A stretch of 6,159 nucleotides of DNA. Source: an uncultured Gemmobacter sp. (lineage in GTDB: Bacteria > Pseudomonadota > Alphaproteobacteria > Rhodobacterales > Rhodobacteraceae). The DNA lies in assembly GCA_937983495.1 (NCBI GenBank), contig CALKAA010000506.1:1-6159 (forward strand), read 5' to 3'. Shown in pieces: positions 1-5,978 of this stretch. A program made the translations under genes and the position numbers. A model generated the notes under the pieces. The model was not told the DNA's origin. It saw only the letters and a program-made list of their open reading frames with translations, and did not search any database. The first letter of the stretch is position 1. Each line of letters begins with the position of its first letter.

Positions 1-1
1 C

Positions 2-200
2 ATTGAAATCGGCGGCAAATCCCGCACCGCAATCGCCTGGACAACCAGCGCTTCGGTCGTCGGAGTCATCGGAGATGGTCCGCGCAGGCGCCCTGCCGCA
101 ACAGGGCTTCCTGAAACAGGAAGACATCCCGCTTCAGCCCTACCTCGCCACCCGCACCGGCAATTACTATCAGATCGGCCACCGCGCGCGGCACGCCTGA
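2..200 (+). pseudogene. 3' end of a saccharopine dehydrogenase-like gene, apparently frameshifted
   Basis: Only the C-terminal end of this gene lies in the window, and it seems to be read in two frames. Positions 2-70 encode a plausible enzyme segment (IEIGGKSRTA, then IAWTTSASVVGVI). From about position 72 the next frame continues with EMVRAGALPQQGFLKQEDIP and ends at a TGA at 198-200. The Gly-Phe-(Leu/Val)-(Lys/Arg)-Gln-Glu-Asp-(Ile/Val)-Pro-Leu tail followed by a Leu-Ala-x-Arg-x-Gly stretch is what I recall from saccharopine dehydrogenase-family oxidoreductases of Rhodobacterales. These are NAD(P)-dependent enzymes of lysine or related amino-acid metabolism. Dropping one base near position 71 joins the two halves into one continuous tail. 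If the extra base is real, the native C-terminus is lost, because the first frame stays open well past position 200. A sequencing or assembly error is equally possible. The family name rests on a short tail only. Confidence 0.55.
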
Positions 201-230
201 TCTTCATCTTGGCTCAAATATCCTGGGGGT

Positions 231-249
231 CCGGGGGTGAAACCCCCGG
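231..249. terminator. GC-rich hairpin between convergent genes, probable bidirectional terminator
   Basis: CCGGGGGT (231-238) and ACCCCCGG (242-249) form a perfect 8-bp stem closed by a GAA loop. The hairpin sits 30 bases after the stop of the plus-strand dehydrogenase-like gene and 4 bases after the stop of the minus-strand M23 gene, so it is well placed to end both transcripts. Neither strand has a clear U-tract next to the stem, so termination may be weak or helped by Rho. The flank at 210-230 reads AGGATATTTGAG on the minus strand, a motif I recall as a recurrent companion of such hairpins in Rhodobacteraceae. The copy may therefore belong to a dispersed intergenic repeat family. Confidence 0.6.
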
Positions 250-253
250 GGTC

Positions 254-1141
254 TCACCCAAAAGCGCCCGCAGGCAGACGCAGGATCAGGTTGGGATCAG
301 GGCAAATCTGCTGCCACACATCCCACAGGCTTTCATGGCCGACGCCAAAGAAATTGCCGCTCGTCTGTTCCAGCATATCCGCCATGATCTGAAAATGCAG
401 ATGCGGTGCCCAGCCGCCGTTCTCGGGCCAATTGCCCAGATGGGCGATTACCTGACCCGCGTCAACGGCTTGGCCCACCCGACAGAGGCCTGGCAGGCTG
501 GCGGCCAAATGGCCATACAGTGTGAAGAACGGCACCCCCGGCCCCTCATGCCGCAGGATTAGCGTATGTCCATAATCGAGCGGGTCGGCGTTATAGACCA
601 CCGAATGCACCACGCCCGGCAGAGGGGCATGCACGGGCGTGCCCGCAGGCGCGAACACGTCGATCCCCATATGGATCATCCGCCGCTCCGGACTGGCCTG
701 ATCGGCGAATTGCGCGGCGCGATAGACGCTGCGCTTTTCGCCGTAAGGGCCAAGGCCATAATCGACGCCTTGCTCGGCAAACCACAGGTCAAAGCCAAGG
801 TCGGAATAGGCGGGCATGCCTTCCGTTACATCGCAGAGCAGCGGCATATGTGCGCTGGCCGTGATCTCGGGCAGAAACACCGGCGCAACCTCGGATTTTC
901 GCAGAAAATCCGTAATTGTCGGTGCTGCGGGCAGGCCTGCGCCGGCACGGATCACAGCGCGTAGCAAGCCCTGATCCACGGCCCGCAAGCGGGCTGCCTC
1001 GGGGGCAGGGCCAAGGGCCGCGTAGAGTGCGGGCAGCAGGTTCGCGGCCCCCTCTGCGGTCAGGCCCGCGCCCGCCCGGCGCAAAGCGCCGTAAAGATCA
1101 GCCTCGCCGCGCAGCCCTTGGGCCAATGTGTGAACATCCAT
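254..1141 (-). CDS. M23-family metallopeptidase (LytM-like) without signal peptide
   Basis: This 295-residue protein has a C-terminal M23 (lysostaphin/LytM-like) zinc peptidase domain, a family that usually cuts peptide cross-links in peptidoglycan. The metal and catalytic residues are all visible: HMGID (His157, Asp161), LYGHL (His211) and PHLHFQ (His247, His249). The domain covers roughly residues 125-285 and is followed by PDPN near the end. The first 100 residues are Ala/Leu-rich and probably helical, with no signal peptide or membrane segment, which is odd for a peptidoglycan enzyme. The domain resembles the middle M23 part of large alphaproteobacterial proteins in which a phosphotransferase, an M23 domain and a class III aminotransferase are fused, but here it stands alone. 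I chose the ATG at 1141 over one at 1183 because GAGGGG lies 6 bases upstream and because the longer form would run into recR. The gap after recR is 10 bases, so the two are very likely cotranscribed. The substrate is unknown. Confidence 0.85.
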   Translation of the reverse strand: MDVHTLAQGLRGEADLYGALRRAGAGLTAEGAANLLPALYAALGPAPEAARLRAVDQGLLRAVIRAGAGLPAAPTITDFLRKSEVAPVFLPEITASAHMPLLCDVTEGMPAYSDLGFDLWFAEQGVDYGLGPYGEKRSVYRAAQFADQASPERRMIHMGIDVFAPAGTPVHAPLPGVVHSVVYNADPLDYGHTLILRHEGPGVPFFTLYGHLAASLPGLCRVGQAVDAGQVIAHLGNWPENGGWAPHLHFQIMADMLEQTSGNFFGVGHESLWDVWQQICPDPNLILRLPAGAFG

Positions 1142-1147
1142 TTCGTT

Positions 1148-1153
1148 CCCCTC
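1148..1153 (-). promoter_or_regulatory. ribosome binding site of the M23 gene
   Basis: GAGGGG on the minus strand starts inside the recR stop codon and lies 6 bases before the ATG at 1141. It decides the start of the M23 gene and suggests that its translation is coupled to the end of recR. Confidence 0.6.
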
Positions 1154-1748
1154 AGAACCGCCGCCGCGCGCGCAGCGCAGCACCTATGGTGCCATCGTCC
1201 AGGTAATCCAGCTCGCCCCCAATCGGCACGCCCTGTCCCAGCGACGACACCTGCGCGGCACTGCCTGACAGCGCATCGGCGATGTAATGCGCCGTGGTCT
1301 GACCATCGACCGTGGCATTCAGCGCCAGGATCACCTCGCGCGCGCCCTCCTCGCGCACCCGTGCCACCAGTTGCGGGATGCGCAAATCCTCGGGCCTCAC
1401 GCCATCCAGCGCCGACAGCGTGCCACCCAGCACATGATAGCGGCCGCGAAACACGCCCGAACGCTCCATGGCCCAGAGGTCGGCCACATCTTCCACCACG
1501 CAAATCTCGCCGGTTGCGCGCTTTGGGTCGGTGCAGATCGGGCAGAGATCGGTGGTGCCGATATTGCCGCAAACCATGCAGTCGCGCGCCGTCAACGCCA
1601 CATGGGCCATCGCCTGTGCCAGGGGGGCCATCAGAGGCCCGCGTTTTTTCAGCAGTTGCAGCACGGCCCGTCGGGCCGAGCGGGGGCCAAGCCCCGGCAG
1701 CCGGGCCATCAGTCCGATCAGATCCTCGATATCCGAGGGCGCAGCCAT
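1152..1748 (-). CDS. recR: Recombination mediator protein RecR
   Basis: RecR is a cytosolic DNA-clamp protein that works with RecO (and RecF) to load RecA at single-strand gaps during repair. The 198-residue product has the usual family length and domain order. A helix-hairpin-helix segment lies at about 8-32 (LPGLGPRSARRAV). A four-cysteine zinc motif follows (Cys57, Cys60, Cys69, Cys72). A Toprim domain runs from about 80 to 175, with the acidic residue in CVVED (Glu86) and LNATVDGQTTAHYIAD. The C-terminal part contains the GVPIGGELDYLD segment. Many bacteria have VEGE where this protein has VDGQ, a variant I associate with alphaproteobacteria. The ATG at 1748 lies one base after the ybaB stop and has no good Shine-Dalgarno sequence, so ribosomes probably re-initiate after finishing ybaB. 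A longer open frame extends upstream into ybaB but lacks family similarity there. Confidence 0.96.
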   Translation of the reverse strand: MAAPSDIEDLIGLMARLPGLGPRSARRAVLQLLKKRGPLMAPLAQAMAHVALTARDCMVCGNIGTTDLCPICTDPKRATGEICVVEDVADLWAMERSGVFRGRYHVLGGTLSALDGVRPEDLRIPQLVARVREEGAREVILALNATVDGQTTAHYIADALSGSAAQVSSLGQGVPIGGELDYLDDGTIGAALRARRRF

Positions 1749-1749
1749 G

Positions 1750-2106
1750 TCAGAACGGCAGCTTGAGATCGGCGGGCAGGCCCAGCTCTTCGGCCAGTCT
1801 GGACATTTCCTGCTTGCCGCGCGCCGATGCCTTGGCTTGCGCATCCTTGATCGCGGCAAGGATCAGGTCTTCGACCACTTCCTTTTCCGAGGGCACCAGA
1901 ATGGCCGGGTCGATCTCCAGCCCCGTCAACTCGCCCTTGGCGGTGGCGCGCACCTTCACAAGGCCCGCGCCCGCCTCGCCCGTCACCTCGATACCGGCGA
2001 GCTTTTCCTGCATCTCGGCCATCTTGCCCTGCGCCTCTTGCGCGGCCTTCATCATCTTGGCCATATCGCCCAGACCGCCAAGCGCCCCACCCAGACCTTT
2101 CAGCAT
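1750..2106 (-). CDS. YbaB/EbfC family nucleoid-associated protein
   Basis: This 118-residue protein belongs to the YbaB/EbfC family of small dimeric DNA-binding proteins that associate with the nucleoid and are commonly encoded beside dnaX and recR. Visible family features are the N-terminal MLKGLGG and GDMAKMMKAAQEAQ helix (about 1-35), the central strand region with VTGEAGAGLVKV, and the second long helix around VVEDLILAAIKDA, ending in LPADLKLPF. I chose the ATG at 2106 because GGAGG lies 8 bases upstream and because family members typically begin with MLKGLG. An in-frame ATG at 2136 would add ten residues that do not look like the family. The gene lies 71 bases after the sulP stop and one base before recR. 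Its exact cellular role is not settled for the family. Confidence 0.94.
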   Translation of the reverse strand: MLKGLGGALGGLGDMAKMMKAAQEAQGKMAEMQEKLAGIEVTGEAGAGLVKVRATAKGELTGLEIDPAILVPSEKEVVEDLILAAIKDAQAKASARGKQEMSRLAEELGLPADLKLPF

Positions 2107-2114
2107 CGCCGCTG

Positions 2115-2119
2115 CCTCC
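2115..2119 (-). promoter_or_regulatory. ribosome binding site deciding the ybaB start
   Basis: A perfect GGAGG on the minus strand lies 8 bases before the ATG at 2106. It supports the shorter YbaB over the in-frame ATG at 2136, which has only a weak purine-rich stretch far upstream. Confidence 0.65.
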
Positions 2120-2145
2120 GTTCTTTCTATGTTCATCAGATACGG

Positions 2146-2166
2146 CTTGCCCGTCCTTCCGGCAAG
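2146..2166 (-). other. small hairpin between sulP and ybaB
   Basis: On the minus strand CTTGCC (2166-2161) can pair with GGCAAG (2151-2146) across a 9-base loop, 11 bases after the sulP stop and 40 bases before the ybaB start. There is no U-tract. It might weaken read-through or shape the ybaB leader, but a 6-bp stem is common by chance in DNA this GC-rich. Confidence 0.25.
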
Positions 2167-2177
2167 GGCTGCGGGAG

Positions 2178-3662
2178 TTAATGCGTGGCGATCTTGTCCA
2201 GCGCACCGGGCCTGTCTTGTAGCGACAGCTTGTCCATCAAGGTCTCGGATGCGGCATTCATGCCGCGAAGCTCCACCTGCGCCCCGGCGTGGCGCAGCTT
2301 CAACACCACCAGATCCAGCGCCTGAACGCTGGAAATATCCCAGATATGGGCATCGGTCACATCAATCACCACGCGGGAAGGCAGGTCCGCCCCATCAAAG
2401 GCCGCGGTGAAATCCTCGACCGAGCCATAGAACAACTGCCCTTCGACCCGGTAAATGCGGGTGTCGTCTGCCGTCTCCACCGTCACGCGGAACAGTTGCG
2501 CAATCTTGGCTGCAAAGAAGATGCCCGACAGCAGCACGCCCAGCAGAACCCCGATGGCAAGGTTATGGGTGTAGACCACCGCCGCCACTGTCGCCAGCAT
2601 CACCACCGAGGAGGAGCGCGGATGATGCCGCAGGTTGCCAATGCTGGCCCAGGAGAAGGTGCCGATGCTCACCATGACCATCACCGCCACCAGCGCGGGC
2701 ATCGGGATCTGGCTGACCAGATCGCCAAGCGCCACGCAGAACACCAGCAGCATCACTCCGGCAAAAGCGCAAGACAGCCGCCCCCGCCCGCCGGATTTCA
2801 CATTGATCATGCTTTGCCCGATCATAGCGCAGCCCGCCATGCCGCCGATGAAGCCGGTGGCGGTGTTGGCCAGCCCTTGCCCGATACATTCCTGATCGCG
2901 GCTGGTGCGGGTCTCGGTCAGCTCATCCACAAGGTTCTGCGTCATCAGGCTTTCCAGCAGGCCGACCACGGCGACGGCAAGGGCATAGGGAAAGATGATC
3001 TGCAAGGTCTCGAAGGTCAGCGGCACATCGGGCAGCAGGAACACCGGCAGCGTATCGGGCAGCGCGCCCATATCGCCCACGGTGCGCACCTCCAGCCCAA
3101 GGCCAATGGTCGCCGCCGTCAGCACTACAATCGCCACCAAGGGCGAGGGCACGGCACGGGTGAGGCGGGGAAACAGGTAGATGATGGCCAGCGCGGCGGC
3201 CAGCAGCACAAAGGTCAGCGCCGGCACGCGGCGCGGGTCCAGCTCGGGCAGTTGCGCCAGAAAGATCAGGATGGCCAGCGCATTCACAAAGCCCGTCATC
3301 ACCGATTTCGAGACATAGCGCATCACGAAGCCAAGCCGCGCCAAGCCCATGCCGATCTGCAACAGCCCGGCCAGAACCGTGGCCGCCAGCAGATATTGCA
3401 GCCCGTGATCCTTCACCAGCGTCACCATCAGCACCGCCGTCGCGGCTGTGGCCGCCGAGATCATGCCGGGCCGCCCCCCGGCAATCGCCGTGATGACGGC
3501 AATCGAGAAACTGGCGTAGAGGCCCACTTTCGGGTCAACACCTGCGATGATGGAAAAGGCGATGGCCTCGGGGATAAGCGCCAGGGCGACAACAAGCCCC
3601 GACAGCAGGTCAGGCTTGATATTGCCCAGCCATTCGCGGCGGTAGGAAGTCATAGAGAGCAT
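2178..3662 (-). CDS. SulP-family inorganic anion transporter with C-terminal STAS domain
   Basis: This 494-residue inner-membrane protein belongs to the SulP (SLC26-related) family, whose members carry sulfate, bicarbonate, C4-dicarboxylates or other anions. The N-terminal family signature is clear: GLVVALALIPEAIAFSIIAG (22-41) followed by DPKVGLYASF. Hydrophobic segments then continue to about residue 390, including FVNALAILIFLAQLPEL and the conserved-looking INVKSGGRGRLS loop (286-297). A STAS domain follows at about 400-480, with VVIDVTDAHIWDISSVQAL, where the DISS serines correspond to the regulatory serine region of STAS proteins. The sequence does not reveal the substrate. I prefer the ATG at 3662, which has a modest GGAACGG upstream; an ATG at 3653 is an alternative, and a TTG at 3689 is less likely. 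Its position between dnaX and ybaB-recR is unusual and suggests insertion into an older operon. Confidence 0.93.
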   Translation of the reverse strand: MLSMTSYRREWLGNIKPDLLSGLVVALALIPEAIAFSIIAGVDPKVGLYASFSIAVITAIAGGRPGMISAATAATAVLMVTLVKDHGLQYLLAATVLAGLLQIGMGLARLGFVMRYVSKSVMTGFVNALAILIFLAQLPELDPRRVPALTFVLLAAALAIIYLFPRLTRAVPSPLVAIVVLTAATIGLGLEVRTVGDMGALPDTLPVFLLPDVPLTFETLQIIFPYALAVAVVGLLESLMTQNLVDELTETRTSRDQECIGQGLANTATGFIGGMAGCAMIGQSMINVKSGGRGRLSCAFAGVMLLVFCVALGDLVSQIPMPALVAVMVMVSIGTFSWASIGNLRHHPRSSSVVMLATVAAVVYTHNLAIGVLLGVLLSGIFFAAKIAQLFRVTVETADDTRIYRVEGQLFYGSVEDFTAAFDGADLPSRVVIDVTDAHIWDISSVQALDLVVLKLRHAGAQVELRGMNAASETLMDKLSLQDRPGALDKIATH

Positions 3663-3683
3663 GTTTGATCCGTTCCAGACCGG

Positions 3684-3695
3684 CCCCAAAAGGGG
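3684..3695. other. short inverted repeat in the sulP leader
   Basis: CCCC-AAAA-GGGG forms a 4-bp stem, and the outer AGACC (3676-3680) and GGTCT (3693-3697) overlap it as a competing pairing. It lies 22-33 bases before the sulP start. It could be a leader structure, but the pairing is short and I see no known riboswitch pattern. Confidence 0.2.
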
Positions 3696-3752
3696 TCTTG
3701 CGTCACTGGGTCTGCGTTACGGTGGTCCGGCGGATCGGCGGCCGGAAGAGCC

Positions 3753-3773
3753 AGCCGGGAGTTTCACCCGGCT
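3753..3773 (-). terminator. stem-loop in the gap before sulP, possible terminator
   Basis: On the minus strand AGCCGGG and CCCGGCT form a perfect 7-bp stem with the loop TGAAACT, followed about four bases later by the pyrimidine-rich CTCTTCC. It lies 48 bases after the stop of the small membrane gene and about 90 bases before sulP. It is one of two hairpins in this gap that could separate the dnaX transcript from the sulP-ybaB-recR transcript. The GTGAAAC core also occurs in the hairpin at 231-249. Confidence 0.4.
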
Positions 3774-3797
3774 CCTTGTGTATGGCGCGGTGATAGC

Positions 3798-3820
3798 GGT
3801 TGCGGCGCGCGGTCGCAACC
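3798..3820 (-). terminator. stem-loop directly after the small membrane gene stop
   Basis: GGTTGCG and CGCAACC form a perfect 7-bp stem around a 9-base loop, beginning at the base right after the TAG of the small membrane gene. The position suggests a transcript end or an RNA-stabilising 3' structure. The sequence after the stem (GCTATCACC on the minus strand) lacks a proper U-tract, so intrinsic termination is uncertain. Confidence 0.4.
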
Positions 3821-4216
3821 CTATCCGAGGCGTCGCCAGAAGCGCAGAAAGGCCAAGACCCCCAGCAGAAGCGACAGGGCGGCGGCAGGGTTCTGGCTGC
3901 CGATGCAGCCCTCAGAGCGGGCGGTGGCGGCCATTTCTGCTCCGTTTCCAACATAGAGCAGGAAGGCCAGAGCCACAGCGGCCAGCGTGACGATCACCAA
4001 AAGCCAGCGCCAGCCGCGCCACATGGCAAGGCCAAACAACGCCAGCAACAGAAGGCCGGGGGGCGAGGTGAAGGTGAACAGCGTTTCGCCCAGCCAGCCC
4101 ACCGGGGGGCTGCCCGGCTCCCAGCCGGGGCGCAGCTTGTCGCAGACCTCGGCCAAGGCCGGGGTGGGAGAGAGCAGCGCCAAGGCGGCGATCAGTCTTG
4201 CTCGAACGGGTCCCAT
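3821..4216 (-). CDS. hypothetical small membrane protein with signal peptide, overlapping dnaX
   Basis: I do not recognise this 131-residue protein. Residues 1-22 look like a signal peptide: Arg5 and Arg7, a hydrophobic core (LIAALALL) and an ALA cleavage site before Glu23. A short Pro/Gly/Trp-rich stretch follows (Trp32 to Trp41). Two hydrophobic segments come next, at about 52-67 and 70-89, separated by RGWR. A loop with Cys104 comes after that, then a third hydrophobic segment at about 111-127 and a basic end (FWRRLG). Cys25 and Cys104 could pair if both face the periplasm. The ATG at 4216 has GGAGG 4 bases upstream and keeps the complete signal peptide, so I chose it. It makes the gene overlap the last 25 bases of dnaX in another frame, which implies translational coupling. 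The function is unknown; nothing visible links it to replication. The overlap, ribosome site and protein-like composition argue that it is real. Confidence 0.72.
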   Translation of the reverse strand: MGPVRARLIAALALLSPTPALAEVCDKLRPGWEPGSPPVGWLGETLFTFTSPPGLLLLALFGLAMWRGWRWLLVIVTLAAVALAFLLYVGNGAEMAATARSEGCIGSQNPAAALSLLLGVLAFLRFWRRLG

Positions 4217-5946
4217 TCGTCCTCCACCTCGGGCAGGGCCTGCACGGCGGCCTCTTGCGCCATGGCCTCGGGCGTGCGGATTTCGGTGATTTTCGCGCCC
4301 GGAAAGGCCGAAAGCACCGCTTGCACCAGCGGGTTTTCCATCGCCTCGGCCTCGGCTTGCAGGCGTTCCGCGTCGCGCGTCTCGCTGACCGTCGGCGCAC
4401 CGCCCGAGCCCACGACCGAGACGCCCCAGCGGCTGCCGGTCCAGCCTTGCAGCCGTGCTGCCAAGGTGGCCGCCAGATCGCGCGGGGCCTCTGGGGCGGG
4501 TTCAAACTCGATCCGGCCGGGGCTGTATTTCGCCAGCCGCACATAGGTTTCCACCGCCAGCAGCAGCGTCATGTCGCGCTTTTCGCGGATCAGGTCCAGC
4601 ACATTGTCAAAGGTGGCATAGACCTTTAACCGATCCTCGGCCAAGGCCAGCGCCGCCCCGCCCTGCATGGTAGGCGCACCCATGGCCGGGCTGCGGGCCG
4701 GGGCCATCATGCGGGCGGGGGTATGGACCATCCCGCCACCGCCCCCCGCCGGGGCGCCGCCGCCGGGTTGCACCGGGGGCGGACCGGATTGCAGCCTGCG
4801 GATCAGCGCCTCCGGGTCGGGCAGATCGGCGACATGGGTCAGGCGGATCAGCGCCATTTCGGCAGCCATCATGGCATTGGGGGCGAGCGCCACCTCCTCG
4901 ATGGCCTTGAGCAAGAGTTGCCACATCCGGGTCAGCACCCGCATCGGCAGGCCCTCGGCCATGCTGAGGCCCCGCGCGCGCTCGTCTGGCGGAACGGTGG
5001 GGTCATTCGCGGCCTCTGGCGTGATCTTGATGACCGAAATCCAATGCGTGATCTCGGCCAGATCGCGCAGCACCGCCATCGGATCGGCGCCATCGGAATA
5101 CTGTGCCGCCAGTTCCGACAGGGCACCGGGCGCATCGCCCCGCATCACCATGTCGAACAGATCGAGCGTGCGGCCCCGGTCGGCCAGTCCCAGCATGGCG
5201 CGCACCTGATCGGCGGTGGTTTCGCCCGCCCCATGGCTGATGGCCTGATCCAGCAGCGAGGTCGCATCGCGGGCCGAGCCCTCGGCGGCGCGGGTGATCA
5301 GCGCCAGCGCATCCTCGGTGATATTCGCGCCTTCCGCCGTGGCGATCTTGCGCAAGAGGCCCAGCATTACCTCCGGCTCGATCCGGCGCAGGTCGAACCG
5401 CTGGCAGCGCGACAGCACCGTGACCGGCACCTTGCGGATTTCGGTGGTGGCGAAGATGAATTTCACATGGGCCGGGGGTTCCTCCAGCGTTTTCAACAAC
5501 GCGTTGAAGGCGTTGTTCGACAGCATGTGAACTTCGTCGATGATGTAGATCTTGTAGCGGGCCGAGCTGGCGCGATAGGCGACCGAGGCGATGATCTCGC
5601 GGATGTCATCGACCCCGGTGCGGGAGGCCGCGTCCATCTCCATCACGTCCACATGGCGGCCCTCGGCAATCGCCTTGCACTGGTCGCACTGGCCGCAAGG
5701 TTCGGTCGTGGGGCCACCCTTGCCATCTGGGCCGATGCAGTTGAGGCCCTTGGCGATGATCCGCGCCGTGGTGGTCTTGCCGGTGCCGCGAATGCCGGTC
5801 ATCACGAAGGCATGCGCGATCCGATCCGCTGCAAAGGCGTTTTTCAGCGTGCGCACCATGGCCTCCTGCCCGACAAGATCGGCGAAGGTTTCGGGGCGGT
5901 ATTTGCGGGCAAGCACCTGGTAGGCTTGCGGCTGGCTGTCAGTCAT
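4192..5946 (-). CDS. dnaX: DNA polymerase III subunit gamma/tau (clamp loader ATPase)
   Basis: DnaX is the motor subunit of the clamp loader, which places the sliding clamp on primed DNA and, in the full-length tau form, holds the replisome together. The 584-residue product has the expected order. The AAA+ domain has Walker A GIRGTGKT (51-58), a zinc motif (Cys70, Cys84, Cys87, Cys90), Walker B IIDEVH (135-140), sensor 1 FATTE (165-169), the SRC arginine finger (179-181) and sensor 2 GSARDATSLLDQ (223-234). Collar helices extend to about 385. A Pro/Gly-rich linker (about 388-430) includes a run of five glycines. The C-terminal tau-type region ends in DEWDPFEQD. I chose the ATG at 5946 because MTDSQPQAYQVLARKYRP is a normal family start. 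The 43 residues of open frame before it are Gly/Arg-rich and overlap the neighbouring transporter gene. The ribosome site is weak. I see no A-rich slippery heptamer near the linker that would give a separate gamma form. Confidence 0.97.
   Translation of the reverse strand: MTDSQPQAYQVLARKYRPETFADLVGQEAMVRTLKNAFAADRIAHAFVMTGIRGTGKTTTARIIAKGLNCIGPDGKGGPTTEPCGQCDQCKAIAEGRHVDVMEMDAASRTGVDDIREIIASVAYRASSARYKIYIIDEVHMLSNNAFNALLKTLEEPPAHVKFIFATTEIRKVPVTVLSRCQRFDLRRIEPEVMLGLLRKIATAEGANITEDALALITRAAEGSARDATSLLDQAISHGAGETTADQVRAMLGLADRGRTLDLFDMVMRGDAPGALSELAAQYSDGADPMAVLRDLAEITHWISVIKITPEAANDPTVPPDERARGLSMAEGLPMRVLTRMWQLLLKAIEEVALAPNAMMAAEMALIRLTHVADLPDPEALIRRLQSGPPPVQPGGGAPAGGGGGMVHTPARMMAPARSPAMGAPTMQGGAALALAEDRLKVYATFDNVLDLIREKRDMTLLLAVETYVRLAKYSPGRIEFEPAPEAPRDLAATLAARLQGWTGSRWGVSVVGSGGAPTVSETRDAERLQAEAEAMENPLVQAVLSAFPGAKITEIRTPEAMAQEAAVQALPEVEDEWDPFEQD
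4221..4225 (-). promoter_or_regulatory. ribosome binding site of the small membrane gene, inside dnaX
   Basis: GGAGG on the minus strand lies 4 bases before the ATG at 4216, within the last codons of dnaX. The spacing is short but usable. It supports the ATG over later CTG or TTG codons, which would shorten the signal peptide. Confidence 0.45.
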
Positions 5947-5964
5947 GCGGCGGGGTTCCCGGCT

Positions 5965-5970
5965 ATTATG
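5965..5970 (-). promoter_or_regulatory. possible -10 element of a dnaX promoter
   Basis: The minus strand reads CATAAT in the 32-base gap between the transporter gene and dnaX, 18 bases before the dnaX ATG. It matches five of six bases of the sigma-70-type -10 consensus and is the only AT-rich hexamer in a GC-rich stretch. No convincing -35 hexamer lies 16-18 bases upstream, and the leader would be only about ten bases long. The call is weak. Confidence 0.25.
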
Positions 5971-5978
5971 CGCCCAAC

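Noticed and set aside
1118..2410. Plus-strand open frame (430 codons) across recR and ybaB
   Set aside because: It is rich in Pro, Ala, Arg and Ser, spans several genes on the opposite strand, and has no protein-like domain pattern.
2289..3668. Long plus-strand open frame (459 codons) opposite the SulP gene
   Set aside because: Its product is extremely rich in His, Gln, Arg and Gly, as expected from the complement of hydrophobic codons in GC-rich DNA. The opposite strand has clear SulP and STAS similarity.
3703..3954. Minus-strand open frame of 83 codons between the small membrane gene and sulP
   Set aside because: It overlaps the small membrane gene in another frame, crosses both hairpins, and shows Pro/Arg-rich composition with no recognisable feature.
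5838..5852. G-AAA-AAC heptamer in dnaX as a possible frameshift site
   Set aside because: It lies at codons 34-36, far upstream of where a gamma product would end, and within the essential AAA+ domain. It is more likely ordinary Lys-Asn coding.
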